Shown here piece by piece: positions 52,974-61,895 of a DNA stretch of 64,000 nucleotides. How positions within the stretch are numbered: position 1 is the first letter of the stretch; each line of letters starts with the position of its first letter. Under the pieces are notes generated by a model that worked only from the letters and a program-made list of their open reading frames with translations, had not been told where the DNA came from and did not search any database. The DNA is from Roseobacter sp. GAI101 (GTDB lineage Bacteria; Pseudomonadota; Alphaproteobacteria; Rhodobacterales; Rhodobacteraceae): assembly GCF_000156335.1 (NCBI RefSeq), contig NZ_DS999213.1, positions 3,150,929 to 3,214,928 of the forward strand. Direction: 5' to 3'. A program made the translations under genes and the position numbers.

Positions 52974-54641
52974 TTACATGGTCCAGGCCATGCGCGCCGG
53001 ATGATATTCGAACCCGATGTGATGACCTGCGCCCACCAGACCTTCTTTGGTGTGGTTGTAGAGTGAACGCCAGTAGGGCTGGATCGTCACGCCTTCGCTC
53101 TGGATCAACGCTTCGCCTTCGGCCATCAAGGCGCGGCGCGCTTCGACATCGGCCACAGACAACGCCTTGGTCAACAGCGCGTCGAATTCAGGGTTGGACC
53201 AGCCGAATTCGTTCCACGCTTCGCCGGACCGGTAGGCCAGTGCCCAGATTTGCACGCCCAAGGGCCGCGCGTTCCAGTTGGTCGATGAGAACGGGTATTT
53301 CGTCCAGTCGTTCCAGAAGGTCGAGCCGGGCAGGATCGTCCGTTTGACCTTGATCCCCGCATCGCGAAGCTGCGCGGCGACGGCATCGGTGGTATCCTTG
53401 CGCCACGCATCGTCGATCGAGAACAACTCGTGCTCGTAATCGCCCATGCCCGCTTCGTCCATCAGCGCCTTGGCGGCGGCTGGATCGACCTTGCGCGGGG
53501 GCAGTTCGGCGTATTCGGGGTGCATGGGGCCGACATGGTGGTTTTCGGCCACAATACCGCGCCCGGCATAGCCAAGTTCAAGCAGGACCTCATTGTCGAC
53601 GGCCATGGCAATAGCCTGGCGTACGCGGGCATCGGCGTAAGGTTTCTTGCCATCCACTTCGGCAAGCTGGTTGGGGCGGATGACAATCGTTGCGGCGCTC
53701 GCGATGGAGTTTTCGTTCCACCCGTCAAGCGTGCTGAACACGTCGATAAACTCACCCTCGATGGAATAGGTGGCGTCGATTTCATCGGCTTCGGCAGCTG
53801 CGACAAAGGCAGAGGGGTCTGTCCCGTAGTCGATATATTCAAGCCGGTCGATGTAGGGGCCGCCATAGACTGCGGTGCCCCACCATGTGTGATCAGGGTT
53901 CTTGACCAGCACGCTTTTCACGCCAACCTCAAGGGATTCAGGCAGGTAAGGGCCGGTGCCCACCGGATTGTCCAGCATGGTTTCGGCGTCGAACCCTTCG
54001 GGTACGATCGCGGCGGGATAGTCCGCCATGCCGGGGATCAGGGTGATGTCGGGGCGTGGCAAGGTCAGCTTGACGGTGTGGTCGTCGACGACCTCGATCG
54101 ATCCTTCAATGGCCTTGCCGCTTTCGTCGTCGATCAACGTGGCAAAACGGCCCGCCATCGAATTGCCTTCGACGGATTTGTCGCACCAGCCTTCGATGTT
54201 GCGCGCGACATCTGCTGCCGTGAACGCAGTGCCGTCGTTCCAGGTTACGCCCTGGCGCACGTTCAGCACATATTCTGTGGCGTCGTCGTTGATTTCCCAG
54301 CTTTCCAGCAAGGCAGGGCTGAATGTGCCATCGTTTTCCCAGATCGCAAGATATTCCAGCCACCCACGCGAGAAGTTGGCGATCTGCGACCAGTCATAGG
54401 TCCGCGGGTCCTTGAGGGCGCGCACTTCCATCTGCATGCGCACGGTGCCGCCTTCCTTGTGGGCCGCAGCATGTGCCGGGGCAGGCATGCCGATCATCGC
54501 ATAGGCTGTGGCGGTCGTCGCACCAAAGGCGCTCGCCAAGGCCAGAAACTCGCGACGGTTGACCGGGTCTATCTTGGCAGCTTCGGCGGAATCCAGAATG
54601 GATTTGGGCAGGGGCTTACCGGTACGGGTCAAAAAACTCAT
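52974..54641 (-). CDS. ABC transporter substrate-binding protein (SBP family 5), orphan
   Basis: A 555-residue extracellular solute-binding protein with a twin-arginine-type N-terminus (NRREFLALASAFGATTATA then AHA). SBP_bac_5 blocks are present: SWEINDDATEYVLNVRQGVTW, TAADVARNIEGW, NPVGTGPY and the YADARVRQAIAMAVDN block. The start at 54641 is preceded by GAGGA. No permease or ATPase is adjacent in the window, so it is an orphan binding protein or the transporter is elsewhere. Its substrate is unknown; its position suggests aromatic or peptide-like solutes. Confidence 0.88.
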   Translation of the reverse strand: MSFLTRTGKPLPKSILDSAEAAKIDPVNRREFLALASAFGATTATAYAMIGMPAPAHAAAHKEGGTVRMQMEVRALKDPRTYDWSQIANFSRGWLEYLAIWENDGTFSPALLESWEINDDATEYVLNVRQGVTWNDGTAFTAADVARNIEGWCDKSVEGNSMAGRFATLIDDESGKAIEGSIEVVDDHTVKLTLPRPDITLIPGMADYPAAIVPEGFDAETMLDNPVGTGPYLPESLEVGVKSVLVKNPDHTWWGTAVYGGPYIDRLEYIDYGTDPSAFVAAAEADEIDATYSIEGEFIDVFSTLDGWNENSIASAATIVIRPNQLAEVDGKKPYADARVRQAIAMAVDNEVLLELGYAGRGIVAENHHVGPMHPEYAELPPRKVDPAAAKALMDEAGMGDYEHELFSIDDAWRKDTTDAVAAQLRDAGIKVKRTILPGSTFWNDWTKYPFSSTNWNARPLGVQIWALAYRSGEAWNEFGWSNPEFDALLTKALSVADVEARRALMAEGEALIQSEGVTIQPYWRSLYNHTKEGLVGAGHHIGFEYHPARMAWTM

Positions 54642-54946
54642 ATTCTTCCTCTCTGTGGGTGCGGTCCGGTCCGGGCGTCGGAAGGATCGCAACTGTTGCG
54701 CCGGTGACTTGGGCGCATCGTCTGGTGGTGCAGTTCTTCTGCGATTATTGGCCGGGCATTGGCCAGGCATCCTTGGAGGAGTGTCAACATTGGTGCCCCA
54801 AGCGTCAACCCTTTGTCTGGAGGAATAACGGGATGGTTATGGGGGCACCTGCGGCCTGCAATTCGGGTTCGCAGATAGTGAAGCGCTGGCGCGCTACATG
54901 ATTTTGGCATCTGCCGGGGGCAGATGCGTGCCTCCGGCGGGGATAT
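54642..54946 (-). other. Intergenic region between orphan SBP and the hydroxylase partner gene
   Basis: About 305 bp: the promoter region of the SBP gene on the left (TTGACG and TTGACA hexamers are seen on the minus strand near 54790-54815) and a gene-end repeat on the right. I see no gene. Confidence 0.55.
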
Positions 54947-54960
54947 TTAAGAGCCAGAGA
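54908..54960. repeat. Gene-end palindromic repeat
   Basis: An 8-bp stem (CATCTGCC/GGCAGATG, 54908-54926) is followed by GTGCCTCCGGCGGGGATATT and then GCCAGAGA. The right half covers the stop codon of the partner gene. It is similar to the copy at 57765-57800. Confidence 0.6.
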
Positions 54961-55156
54961 ATTCAGGTGATCCGGTTTTGCGTGCTGTGGCAAGGAGCTT
55001 TTCAAGCTGTGCAAGATCGCCGATCTCGTTGGCGAGGATCAGGACCAGACGTGCGTTGAGCGCGTGGCTTTGGGCTTCGGTCAGGCCTGCATGGCAGTCC
55101 ATCAGGGCGTTGTAGAATGCGTCGGCGTGGCTGCCAAGCTTGTCATCAAGGATCAT
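54947..55156 (-). CDS. Small DUF2783-like protein, possible hydroxylase coupling subunit
   Basis: A 69-residue (about 7.5 kDa) helical protein with the segments DDKLGSHADAFYNALMDCHAG and ANEIGDLAQLEKLLATARK. Its ATG overlaps the stop of the FAD hydroxylase (55153-55156), so it is translationally linked. Small proteins of this type accompany flavin hydroxylases in homogentisate clusters; by size and pairing it resembles MhaB, the 3-hydroxyphenylacetate 6-hydroxylase coupling protein of Pseudomonas. The match to MhaB is from memory of its size and context, not an alignment. The last three codons lie in the repeat. Confidence 0.72.
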   Translation of the reverse strand: MILDDKLGSHADAFYNALMDCHAGLTEAQSHALNARLVLILANEIGDLAQLEKLLATARKTGSPEFSGS

Positions 55157-56757
55157 GTGCTGGCTCCGAGTGCGCGGTCATGGGCGGCGATGATGGGAGC
55201 GGTGTCCGGTGTGTCGAACACGGCGCAGACGTGGCCGTCGGGCCGTAAAAGGTAGATTTTATCTTTGCCGTAGCGGGTTTCGGCGTGCCCGTCGACCGAG
55301 GCGAAACAGGGGTAGTCGGCTGTCTGGTTGATCCCGATGCGGTTGATCTTGTCGATCTCGGGCAGCGGAGTGGTGCCGGCCGTCATAAGGGTGAACGCCC
55401 CTTGAGCTTGGGATAGCAGCCATGTCGGGCCGTCGGGGCCTGTCAGGGGGGCGTCAATCATGGGAAAGCCGGGGCGCAGTGGCGCGTCACCTGGCGTCTG
55501 GAGCGAAGAGCCTGCCAGATCGCAGGGTTGTGAGAGACGGCCCGAGTTGATCAGTTTGCGCGCAAAAGGGTGATCGGCGGCAAGGCTGAGGACCGCGTCG
55601 CGGAACAGTGCTTCGATCGGGGATTTCGGGGTCATGAAATTCGTTGCACGCGCGGAGTTGAGGATGTTTTCGGCAGAGCCGTGGACCCGTTCGGTGTTGT
55701 AGCTTTCGATCAGGGGGGCGCTGGCATCGCCTTTCAGGACTGCCGCGAGTTTCCAGCCGAGGTTATCAACGTCCTGAATGCCGCCATTGCCGCCACGTGC
55801 GCCAAAGGGGCTGACCACATGGGCGCTGTCACCGACAAAGATCACCCGGTTGTGCACGAAGCGGTCCAGCTTGGCACAGCGGAATTTATAGACGCTCATC
55901 CAGTCAAGACGGAAGGGCGTGTCACCCACGATGGCCTTGATGCGCGGGGTGACCTTGGCCTCGGTCGCTTCTTCCTTGGGGTCCGTATCGGGGCCGAGTT
56001 GCAGGTCGATGCGGTAGATGTTGTCGGGCTGTTTGTGCAGCAGCGCGGACTGGCCGTTGTGGAACGGCGGATTGAACCAGAACCAGCGTTCGGGCGTGTC
56101 GTGGTTGCCGAAGGGGGAGGTTTCCATTTCGACATCGACGATCAGGAAATGTTCCTCGAAAGTCTGGCCTTCGAAGGGCAGAGCCATGCGGGCGCGCGTG
56201 GCCGATCCCGCGCCATCACAGGCGAGGTAGTAGTCAGCTTCGAGCGTGTAGGTCCCGTCGGGTGTGCTGATGTCGAGGGCGACGTGGTCGCCATGGTCGG
56301 TGTGATAGGTGACCTTGTTGAGGAAACGAATGTCGATGAGGTCGGGGAAGTCCTGCGCCCGTTCGGCGAGGTATTGTTCGACATAGTATTGCTGAAGGTT
56401 GATGAAGGCAGGGTATTTGTGACCCGGTTCCGGCAGGAGATCGAAGGCATAGACTTGGTTATCGCCGTGGAAATTACGCCCGACTTTCCATGTCACACCC
56501 TTGGCCAGCATCCGTTCGCCGACACCAAGGCGGTCAAAGATTTCCAGCGTCCGTTTTGCCCAGCAGATTGCGCGCGAGCCGACCGACACCACATTGTTAT
56601 CGTCCAGCACAACCGAGGCGATGCCCTGCTGTGCCAGATCGATTGCCATGGCCAGACCGATCGGCCCGGCACCGACAATCACGACCGGGTGACGCTGCTC
56701 TTGCTGCGTCAGGCCCGGGGGGCGCGTGTAGGGAAAGGGGGCGTAGTCATAGGCCAT
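55153..56757 (-). CDS. FAD-dependent aromatic hydroxylase (candidate hydroxyphenylacetate hydroxylase)
   Basis: A 534-residue class A flavin monooxygenase. The FAD motif GAGPIG is at 29-34, the DG motif in LACDGAGSATRARM, and the GD motif in GDSAHVVSPFGARGGNGG. A C-terminal thioredoxin-like domain is present, as in phenol-hydroxylase/MhpA relatives. It lies in the homogentisate operon, so a hydroxylase that makes homogentisate (from 3- or 4-hydroxyphenylacetate) is the likeliest role. It overlaps by 4 bp a 69-residue downstream gene. It could instead act on hydroxybenzoates; sequence alone does not tell. Confidence 0.85.
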   Translation of the reverse strand: MAYDYAPFPYTRPPGLTQQEQRHPVVIVGAGPIGLAMAIDLAQQGIASVVLDDNNVVSVGSRAICWAKRTLEIFDRLGVGERMLAKGVTWKVGRNFHGDNQVYAFDLLPEPGHKYPAFINLQQYYVEQYLAERAQDFPDLIDIRFLNKVTYHTDHGDHVALDISTPDGTYTLEADYYLACDGAGSATRARMALPFEGQTFEEHFLIVDVEMETSPFGNHDTPERWFWFNPPFHNGQSALLHKQPDNIYRIDLQLGPDTDPKEEATEAKVTPRIKAIVGDTPFRLDWMSVYKFRCAKLDRFVHNRVIFVGDSAHVVSPFGARGGNGGIQDVDNLGWKLAAVLKGDASAPLIESYNTERVHGSAENILNSARATNFMTPKSPIEALFRDAVLSLAADHPFARKLINSGRLSQPCDLAGSSLQTPGDAPLRPGFPMIDAPLTGPDGPTWLLSQAQGAFTLMTAGTTPLPEIDKINRIGINQTADYPCFASVDGHAETRYGKDKIYLLRPDGHVCAVFDTPDTAPIIAAHDRALGAST

Positions 56758-56772
56758 GGGCAGTCTCTCCGG

Positions 56773-57723
56773 TCAGCTTTGCAGCTGTTCCCACATCTCG
56801 ATGTCGCGCTTGTCGGTCCAGATGCGGGGGTGGCTGATGCCGCGGGCTTCGTCATAGGCGCGGGCGACGTTGAAGGGCAGGCAATGTTCATAAATCGCGT
56901 AATCCGAGAACTTCGGGTCACATTCGGCGCGCACGGCGTCCCACGCGTCTTTCAGCGTGCCGTTGCGGGCCGCGACGCGGGCGGCGGGGCGATAGGTGCT
57001 TTCGACGAAATCGCGGGTATTTTCGATGGCGGCGTTCACCATGTCGGTGCCGACCAGCGCGTCACCGCGACCCGGCGCAATGGCCGCTACATCATAGGCC
57101 TTGATCGCGTCCAGCGTGTTGCCCCAATCGGCGAAATAGCCGTCGCCGCAGTAGCAGGCAGAGTGGTATTCGACGATGTCGCCGGTGAACATCACGTTCT
57201 CGTCGGGGACGTGGATGACGATATCGCCTGCGGTGTGTGCGCGCCCAAGGTGCATCAGGTCAACGCGACGATTGCCGAGATAGACAGTCATGCGGTCGTT
57301 GAAGGTGGTCGTTGGGTAGGTCAGGCTGGGAATGGATTCATGGCCCTCGAACAGGCGGGGGAAGCGTTGGAATTCGCTGTCCCAGTCTTCCTGGCCGCGC
57401 TCGTTTACCATGCCGCGCGCCATTTCGGACATGATGATCTGGTCCGCGTTGAAGGCCGAGGCCCCGAGGACGCGCACCGCGTGGTAGTGGGTGAGGGCGA
57501 CGTGGGTAATCGGTTTATCGGTGACTTCGCGGACTTTGTCGATCACCTTGTTGGCCAGGCGGGGGGTTGCCTGGGCCTCGATGATCATGACGCTGTCGTC
57601 ACCGATGATCACGCCGGAGTTCGGGTCACCTTCGGCGGTGAAAGCCCAAAGGTCCTTGCCGACTTCGGTGAAGGAGATTTTCTTTTCGGTCATGTCCCCT
57701 TGGGAGGCGAATTTCTTGGACAT
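56773..57723 (-). CDS. MBL-fold protein with altered metal-binding motif
   Basis: The 316-residue protein has metallo-beta-lactamase strand patterns and motifs: THYHAVR at 78-84 in place of THxHxDH, then GRAHTAGDIVIHVP and FTGDIVEYHS. His79 and His81 remain, but the Asp and His normally at 83-84 are Val and Arg. The second metal site therefore looks lost. The start at 57723 has AAGGA 6 bp upstream; the frame opens at 57873. It is between fahA and the hydroxylase on the same strand. No substrate can be assigned. Confidence 0.82.
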   Translation of the reverse strand: MSKKFASQGDMTEKKISFTEVGKDLWAFTAEGDPNSGVIIGDDSVMIIEAQATPRLANKVIDKVREVTDKPITHVALTHYHAVRVLGASAFNADQIIMSEMARGMVNERGQEDWDSEFQRFPRLFEGHESIPSLTYPTTTFNDRMTVYLGNRRVDLMHLGRAHTAGDIVIHVPDENVMFTGDIVEYHSACYCGDGYFADWGNTLDAIKAYDVAAIAPGRGDALVGTDMVNAAIENTRDFVESTYRPAARVAARNGTLKDAWDAVRAECDPKFSDYAIYEHCLPFNVARAYDEARGISHPRIWTDKRDIEMWEQLQS

Positions 57724-57764
57724 TGGTGTTCCTTTTTTGGACGTCGGTGCGCGGGGCGATCGAA

Positions 57765-57800
57765 GATGCCTCCGGCGGGAGTTTATCTGGCAAAATGAAG
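57765..57800. repeat. Gene-end palindromic repeat
   Basis: GATGCCTCCGGCGGGAGTTT then CTGGCAAAATGAAG, immediately after fahA on its coding strand. The arrangement CCTCCGGCGGG, A/T tract, CTGGC/GCCAG matches the element at 54908-54960. Confidence 0.6.
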
Positions 57801-57805
57801 CGGGG

Positions 57806-59059
57806 TCAGGGTTGGGTTTTGGCGGGGAGGATTGTGCCGGAGCACGCGCCAAACCCGATGCGGTAGCCGTCACCTTGGGCGTGGCCGGTAAGGATCATGG
57901 TATCGCCGTCCTCGATAAAGCTGCGGGTGGTGCCATCTGAAAGGGCGATCGGTTCCTTGCCGCCCCAGCTGAGTTCGAGCAGGCTGCCGCGTTCGTTTTT
58001 CTCGGGTCCGGAGATGGTGCCGGAGCCAAGCAGGTCGCCCGCGTTCATCGCGCAGCCGGAGGAGGCATGATGGGCCAGTTGCTGGGCCGCCGAATAATAC
58101 ATGGTGTTGTAGTTGGTGCGCGCGAGGACTTCCTGGGTGCCGCCGTCAGGTTGGATCAGCACCGACAGGTCGATGTCATACAGCATCGGCTTTGGTTCTT
58201 GCAGGTAGGGCAAAAGGTCCTTTTCACGCTCGGGTGTCGAGGTGCGGAAAGGTTCGAGCGCGGCGGCTGTCACGATCCATGGGGAGATGGAGGTGGCAAA
58301 GGCTTTGGCCTGAAACGGGCCGAGCGGCTGGTATTCCCACGCTTGAATGTCGCGGGCGGACCAGTCGTTCAGCAGGACGTAGCCAAAGATCATCTCATCG
58401 GCTTCCGCGACGCTGATGGTATCGCCCATTTCGGTCGAGGTGCCGACGATGGCACCCATTTCCAGTTCGATATCAAGGCGCTTGCAGGGGCCAAAGGTCG
58501 GCGCGTCTGCATCCGGTGCCTTGAGCTGGCCGTTGGGACGGTAGATGTCGGTACCCGACACGACCACGGTCGAGGCGCGGCCATTGTAGCCGATCGGGAT
58601 GTGCAGCCAATTGGGCGGCAACGCGTTTTCGGCACCGCGGAACATGGTGCCCACATTTGTGGCATGGTGGCGGCCTGCGTAGAAGTCGGTGTATTCCGAC
58701 ACGACCAGCGGCATGTGAAGGCGGATGTCCGACATTGGCACAAGGTGGGGGGCGACTTTGGCCTGATCGGGGCTGTCGGAGGACAGAAGTTCGGTCAACC
58801 GGTCGCGCAGGGTTGCCCATGTTTTCGGGCCAAGGTCCATGACATCGTTCCAGTAGGGGACGTCGAAGACCGGATCGAAATGCAGCAAGACCAGATCTTC
58901 AGCCTCGAGCGCGGCCATATCCAGCACCATATCGCCAATGGCCACACCGCACCGTGGTTCAAGGCTGTTGGTCGAAAACACACCGTAGGGCAGGTTGTTG
59001 AGGGGGAAATCGGTGTCGGCGCTGTTGGCGCTTTCCACCCATGAAGTGAGTAGGGTCAT
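57806..59059 (-). CDS. fahA: Fumarylacetoacetase
   Basis: This 417-residue hydrolase splits fumarylacetoacetate into fumarate and acetoacetate, the last step of the homogentisate route. Metal and active-site blocks are SEYTDFYAGRHHATNVG, DIELEMGAIVG, LLNDWSARDIQAWEYQPLGP and AMNAGDLLGSGTISG. The N-terminal SH3-like domain (PYGVFSTNSLEPRCGVAIGD) is present, so it is the full eukaryote-like two-domain form. It follows hmgA by 46 bp on the same strand. Confidence 0.96.
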   Translation of the reverse strand: MTLLTSWVESANSADTDFPLNNLPYGVFSTNSLEPRCGVAIGDMVLDMAALEAEDLVLLHFDPVFDVPYWNDVMDLGPKTWATLRDRLTELLSSDSPDQAKVAPHLVPMSDIRLHMPLVVSEYTDFYAGRHHATNVGTMFRGAENALPPNWLHIPIGYNGRASTVVVSGTDIYRPNGQLKAPDADAPTFGPCKRLDIELEMGAIVGTSTEMGDTISVAEADEMIFGYVLLNDWSARDIQAWEYQPLGPFQAKAFATSISPWIVTAAALEPFRTSTPEREKDLLPYLQEPKPMLYDIDLSVLIQPDGGTQEVLARTNYNTMYYSAAQQLAHHASSGCAMNAGDLLGSGTISGPEKNERGSLLELSWGGKEPIALSDGTTRSFIEDGDTMILTGHAQGDGYRIGFGACSGTILPAKTQP

Positions 59060-59105
59060 GGTCAGTCCTTGAATTCTTGTGCCTGCGCAATCCTTGCGTC
59101 AGCGT

Positions 59106-60467
59106 CTATTTCTTGCCGGGTGTGCCGTCGAATTTCTTCTCGAGGCTTTCCCAGCAGTCGATGTAGTCATCCTGCAAGGGAGCCTCATTCGCGGCAAATT
59201 CGGTCAGGTGTTGGGGGAACCGTGTTTCGAACATGAACGACATGGTGTTGTCCAGCTTGCTTGCGGTCAAGTCGGCGTTTGACGCCCCTTCAAAAGCGTT
59301 CTTGTCCGGGCCATGGGGCAACATCATGTTATGCAGGGACATGCCGCCGGGAATGAAGCCTTTGGGTTTGGCGTCATATTGGCCATAGATATTGCCCATC
59401 AGTTCAGACATCACGTTTTTATGGTACCATGGCGGGCGGAAGGTGTCTTCGGCGACCATCCAGCGTTCGCGAAACAGCACGAAGTCGATGTTTGCGGTCC
59501 CTTCCACGCCAGACGCTGCGGTCAGCACCGTAAAGATGGACGGGTCGGGGTGATCGAACAGGACTGCGCCCACGGGGCAATAGGTCCGCAGGTCGTATTT
59601 CACGGGGGCGTAGTTGCCATGCCATGCGACCACATCCAAAGGCGAATGGCCGATCTTGGTCTCGTGGAACTGGCCGCACCATTTGATCGTGACGGTAGAC
59701 GGCGCGTCGCGGTCTTCGAAGGCGGCGACGGGTGTCTTGAAATCCCGACGGTTGGCCATGCAGTTCGCACCGATGGGACCGCGACCGGGCAGTTCGAATT
59801 TCTGGCCGTAGTTTTCGCACACAAAGCCGCGCGCTGGGCCTTCGATCACTTCGACGCGGTACACCAGTCCGCGCGGGATGATCGCGATTTCCTTTGGCTC
59901 AAGGTCGATCACGCCCAATTCGGTGCAAAAGCGCAGACGGCCTTCCTGCGGGACGATCAACAATTCGCTGTCGGCTGAATAAAAATACGCATCGACCATG
60001 CTGTCGGTGACCAGATAGATGTGGCTGGCCATGCCGACCTGGGTGTTCACATCACCTGCGGTGGTCATGGTGCGCATGCCAGTCAGCCATGTAAGTTTCT
60101 CGGTCGAGTGCGGGACCGGATCCCAGCGATATTGGCCAAGGCTGGTCACATCCTGCGGGATATGCGGCGCGGATTTCCAATAGGGCAGGTCGATTTTTTC
60201 GTAGCGGTGCGAATGTTTGACCGAAGGCCGTATGCGGTAGCACCATGTGCGTTCGTTCTGGTGGCTGGGCGCGGTGAACGCTGTGCCGGACAGCTGTTCG
60301 CCATAAAGGCCGTAGTTGCACTTTTGCGGGCTGTTCATGCCTTGGGGCAGGGCACCGGGCAGGGCTTCGGTTTCAAAGTCATTGCCGAAACCGGGCATAT
60401 AGCCTTCGGTCGTGCCCATGGGGCTGGCGGCGGTCTTCAGGTTGGATGGGGTCACTTGGCGGTTCAT
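59106..60467 (-). CDS. hmgA: Homogentisate 1,2-dioxygenase
   Basis: HmgA (453 residues) uses Fe(II) and O2 to cleave homogentisate to maleylacetoacetate. Iron ligands are seen as WYHKNVMSE (His and Glu six residues apart) and HGPD. The N-terminal [20 protein letters not shown] is diagnostic. The ATG at 60467 follows GGGAGG by 5 bp; the frame opens at 60533 inside the MarR start. Divergent from the MarR gene; first gene of the catabolic operon hmgA-fahA-MBL-hydroxylase-partner. Confidence 0.97.
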   Translation of the reverse strand: MNRQVTPSNLKTAASPMGTTEGYMPGFGNDFETEALPGALPQGMNSPQKCNYGLYGEQLSGTAFTAPSHQNERTWCYRIRPSVKHSHRYEKIDLPYWKSAPHIPQDVTSLGQYRWDPVPHSTEKLTWLTGMRTMTTAGDVNTQVGMASHIYLVTDSMVDAYFYSADSELLIVPQEGRLRFCTELGVIDLEPKEIAIIPRGLVYRVEVIEGPARGFVCENYGQKFELPGRGPIGANCMANRRDFKTPVAAFEDRDAPSTVTIKWCGQFHETKIGHSPLDVVAWHGNYAPVKYDLRTYCPVGAVLFDHPDPSIFTVLTAASGVEGTANIDFVLFRERWMVAEDTFRPPWYHKNVMSELMGNIYGQYDAKPKGFIPGGMSLHNMMLPHGPDKNAFEGASNADLTASKLDNTMSFMFETRFPQHLTEFAANEAPLQDDYIDCWESLEKKFDGTPGKK

Positions 60468-60502
60468 CAAAGCCTCCCTTGCAAAATCTGTTGCGTTTGT
60501 AA

Positions 60503-60520
60503 TAGTTGTTTTTGTAACTA
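60503..60520. promoter_or_regulatory. Candidate MarR operator between hmgA and marR
   Basis: TAGTT-N8-AACTA, an 18-bp dyad in the 64-bp divergent spacer; TTTGTAA is directly repeated at 60496-60502 and 60511-60517. Position and size suit a MarR operator controlling both directions. Confidence 0.5.
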
Positions 60521-60531
60521 ACAAGCGATCC

Positions 60532-60987
60532 ATGCGAATGACCGACGAAAATTTCGACCTGACCCATTTTCTGCCCTACCTGCTGAACCAAGCGGCCGAG
60601 GCCAGCAGCCTCGCGTTCCAGCAGATTTACAAGGAACGCTATGGCATGCTGCGGGCCGAGTGGCGGGTGCTGTTTCATCTGGGGCTATACGGCCAGTTGA
60701 CCGCAAGCGAGATTGGCCTGCGCGCCAACATGCACAAGACCAAGATCAGCCGGGCGGTACAAAAACTGACCGAACGCCGATTTGTGACCCGTGCGCGCGA
60801 TGCGGGTGATCGCCGGCTTGAGCATTTGGCGCTGACGCCGCCGGGGCAAGCGGCTTATGAGGACTTGCACAGCGTCGCGCAACGCTATGATGCGGCGTTG
60901 ACCGAAGACCTGAGCGCCGCCGAGCGTGAAGCGTTGCGCAAGTTGCTTGTGAAATTGTCCAAGACGCCGCTTGCAGGCTTTACTTGA
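60532..60987 (+). CDS. MarR family transcriptional regulator
   Basis: A 151-residue winged-helix regulator: [19 protein letters not shown], recognition helix in [12 protein letters not shown], and the wing [15 protein letters not shown]. MarR proteins usually repress a divergent catabolic operon until an aromatic ligand binds. Here the target would be hmgA and its operon, with homogentisate or a hydroxyphenylacetate as possible effector (inference). Starts at 60532 or 60538; the frame opening at 60412 is only antisense to hmgA. Confidence 0.9.
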   Translation: MRMTDENFDLTHFLPYLLNQAAEASSLAFQQIYKERYGMLRAEWRVLFHLGLYGQLTASEIGLRANMHKTKISRAVQKLTERRFVTRARDAGDRRLEHLALTPPGQAAYEDLHSVAQRYDAALTEDLSAAEREALRKLLVKLSKTPLAGFT

Positions 60988-61013
60988 TCGCGCGAACAGG
61001 TCACCGCTTGGGC

Positions 61014-61895
61014 ATGTCGGATCAAGCACGCGGCCTTTTCATCACGCTTTTGGGTATCCTTTTTGTGGTGCCGGATTCACTGTTCGTGCGTCTGATTGAT
61101 GCGCCCGCGCTGACGATCGCGTTTTGGCGGCTGCTGCTGGCAGGCGGGATGATCACTCTGGGCATTTTGGCAATGCAGGGCACGGGACCGTTCCGGGCCG
61201 TGCTGCGGATGGGCCGCTATGGCGTGATCTACATGATCGGCACCGGGTTCAGCGGTCTGTTGTTCGTGATGGCGGTCAGTCTGACGTCGGTGGCCAATGC
61301 CGTCTTTATTCTGGCGTCGATGCCGATCTTTGCCATGATCTATAGCCGTATATTTTTAGCGGAACCGATCAGCCGCCGGATGCTGATCACCATTGCGGTG
61401 GTCTTGGTCGGGATCGCGATCATCGCCTATGGGGCGGGCGAGACGGCTCATGCCAGCCTTGCAGGTGATTTGCTGGCCTTGGCGGTTTCCGCGCTGTTTG
61501 CGGCGGGGCTGACGGCGGCGCGGCATGCGCGGGCCATATCCATGGTGCCGGGGGTGGGCATGGCGTATCTGATCGGTGCCTGTCTGATCGCGCCTTTCGC
61601 CCATCCGCTGGACATGCCCCTGTCGCAAGCGCCGCTGGTGCTGGCGCATGGCGGGGTGATTGTGCTCAGCTCAATCTTTCTGGCTTTGGGGCCGCGCTAT
61701 ATCACCTCGGCCGAAGTGGGGCTGCTGGTGCTGCTGGAATCGGTACTGGCCCCGCTGCTGGCCTGGGGTGTGATCGGCGAAAACCCGGGGGCTTATGCGC
61801 TGCTCGGGGGCGGCTTGGTGATCGTGACACTGTTCATATCAAACATGATCGTTCTGGTACGGCGCGGGCCGAAACCGGGCCCGATCAGAAGTTGA
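61014..61895 (+). CDS. EamA/DMT-family transporter
   Basis: A 293-residue membrane protein with ten hydrophobic segments and two EamA repeats (GLFITLLGILFVVPDSLFVR; LLALAVSALFAAGLTAARHA). DMT-family members export metabolites or amino acids; the substrate is not clear. The ATG at 61014 is chosen over a TTG at 60984. It may be cotranscribed with marR (26-bp gap). Its 3' end overlaps convergent mipZ by 11 bp. Confidence 0.87.
   Translation: MSDQARGLFITLLGILFVVPDSLFVRLIDAPALTIAFWRLLLAGGMITLGILAMQGTGPFRAVLRMGRYGVIYMIGTGFSGLLFVMAVSLTSVANAVFILASMPIFAMIYSRIFLAEPISRRMLITIAVVLVGIAIIAYGAGETAHASLAGDLLALAVSALFAAGLTAARHARAISMVPGVGMAYLIGACLIAPFAHPLDMPLSQAPLVLAHGGVIVLSSIFLALGPRYITSAEVGLLVLLESVLAPLLAWGVIGENPGAYALLGGGLVIVTLFISNMIVLVRRGPKPGPIRS

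Noticed and set aside
55570..57798. 742-codon plus-strand frame across the hydroxylase and MBL genes
   Set aside because: Antisense of two recognised genes in high-GC DNA; no conserved motif.
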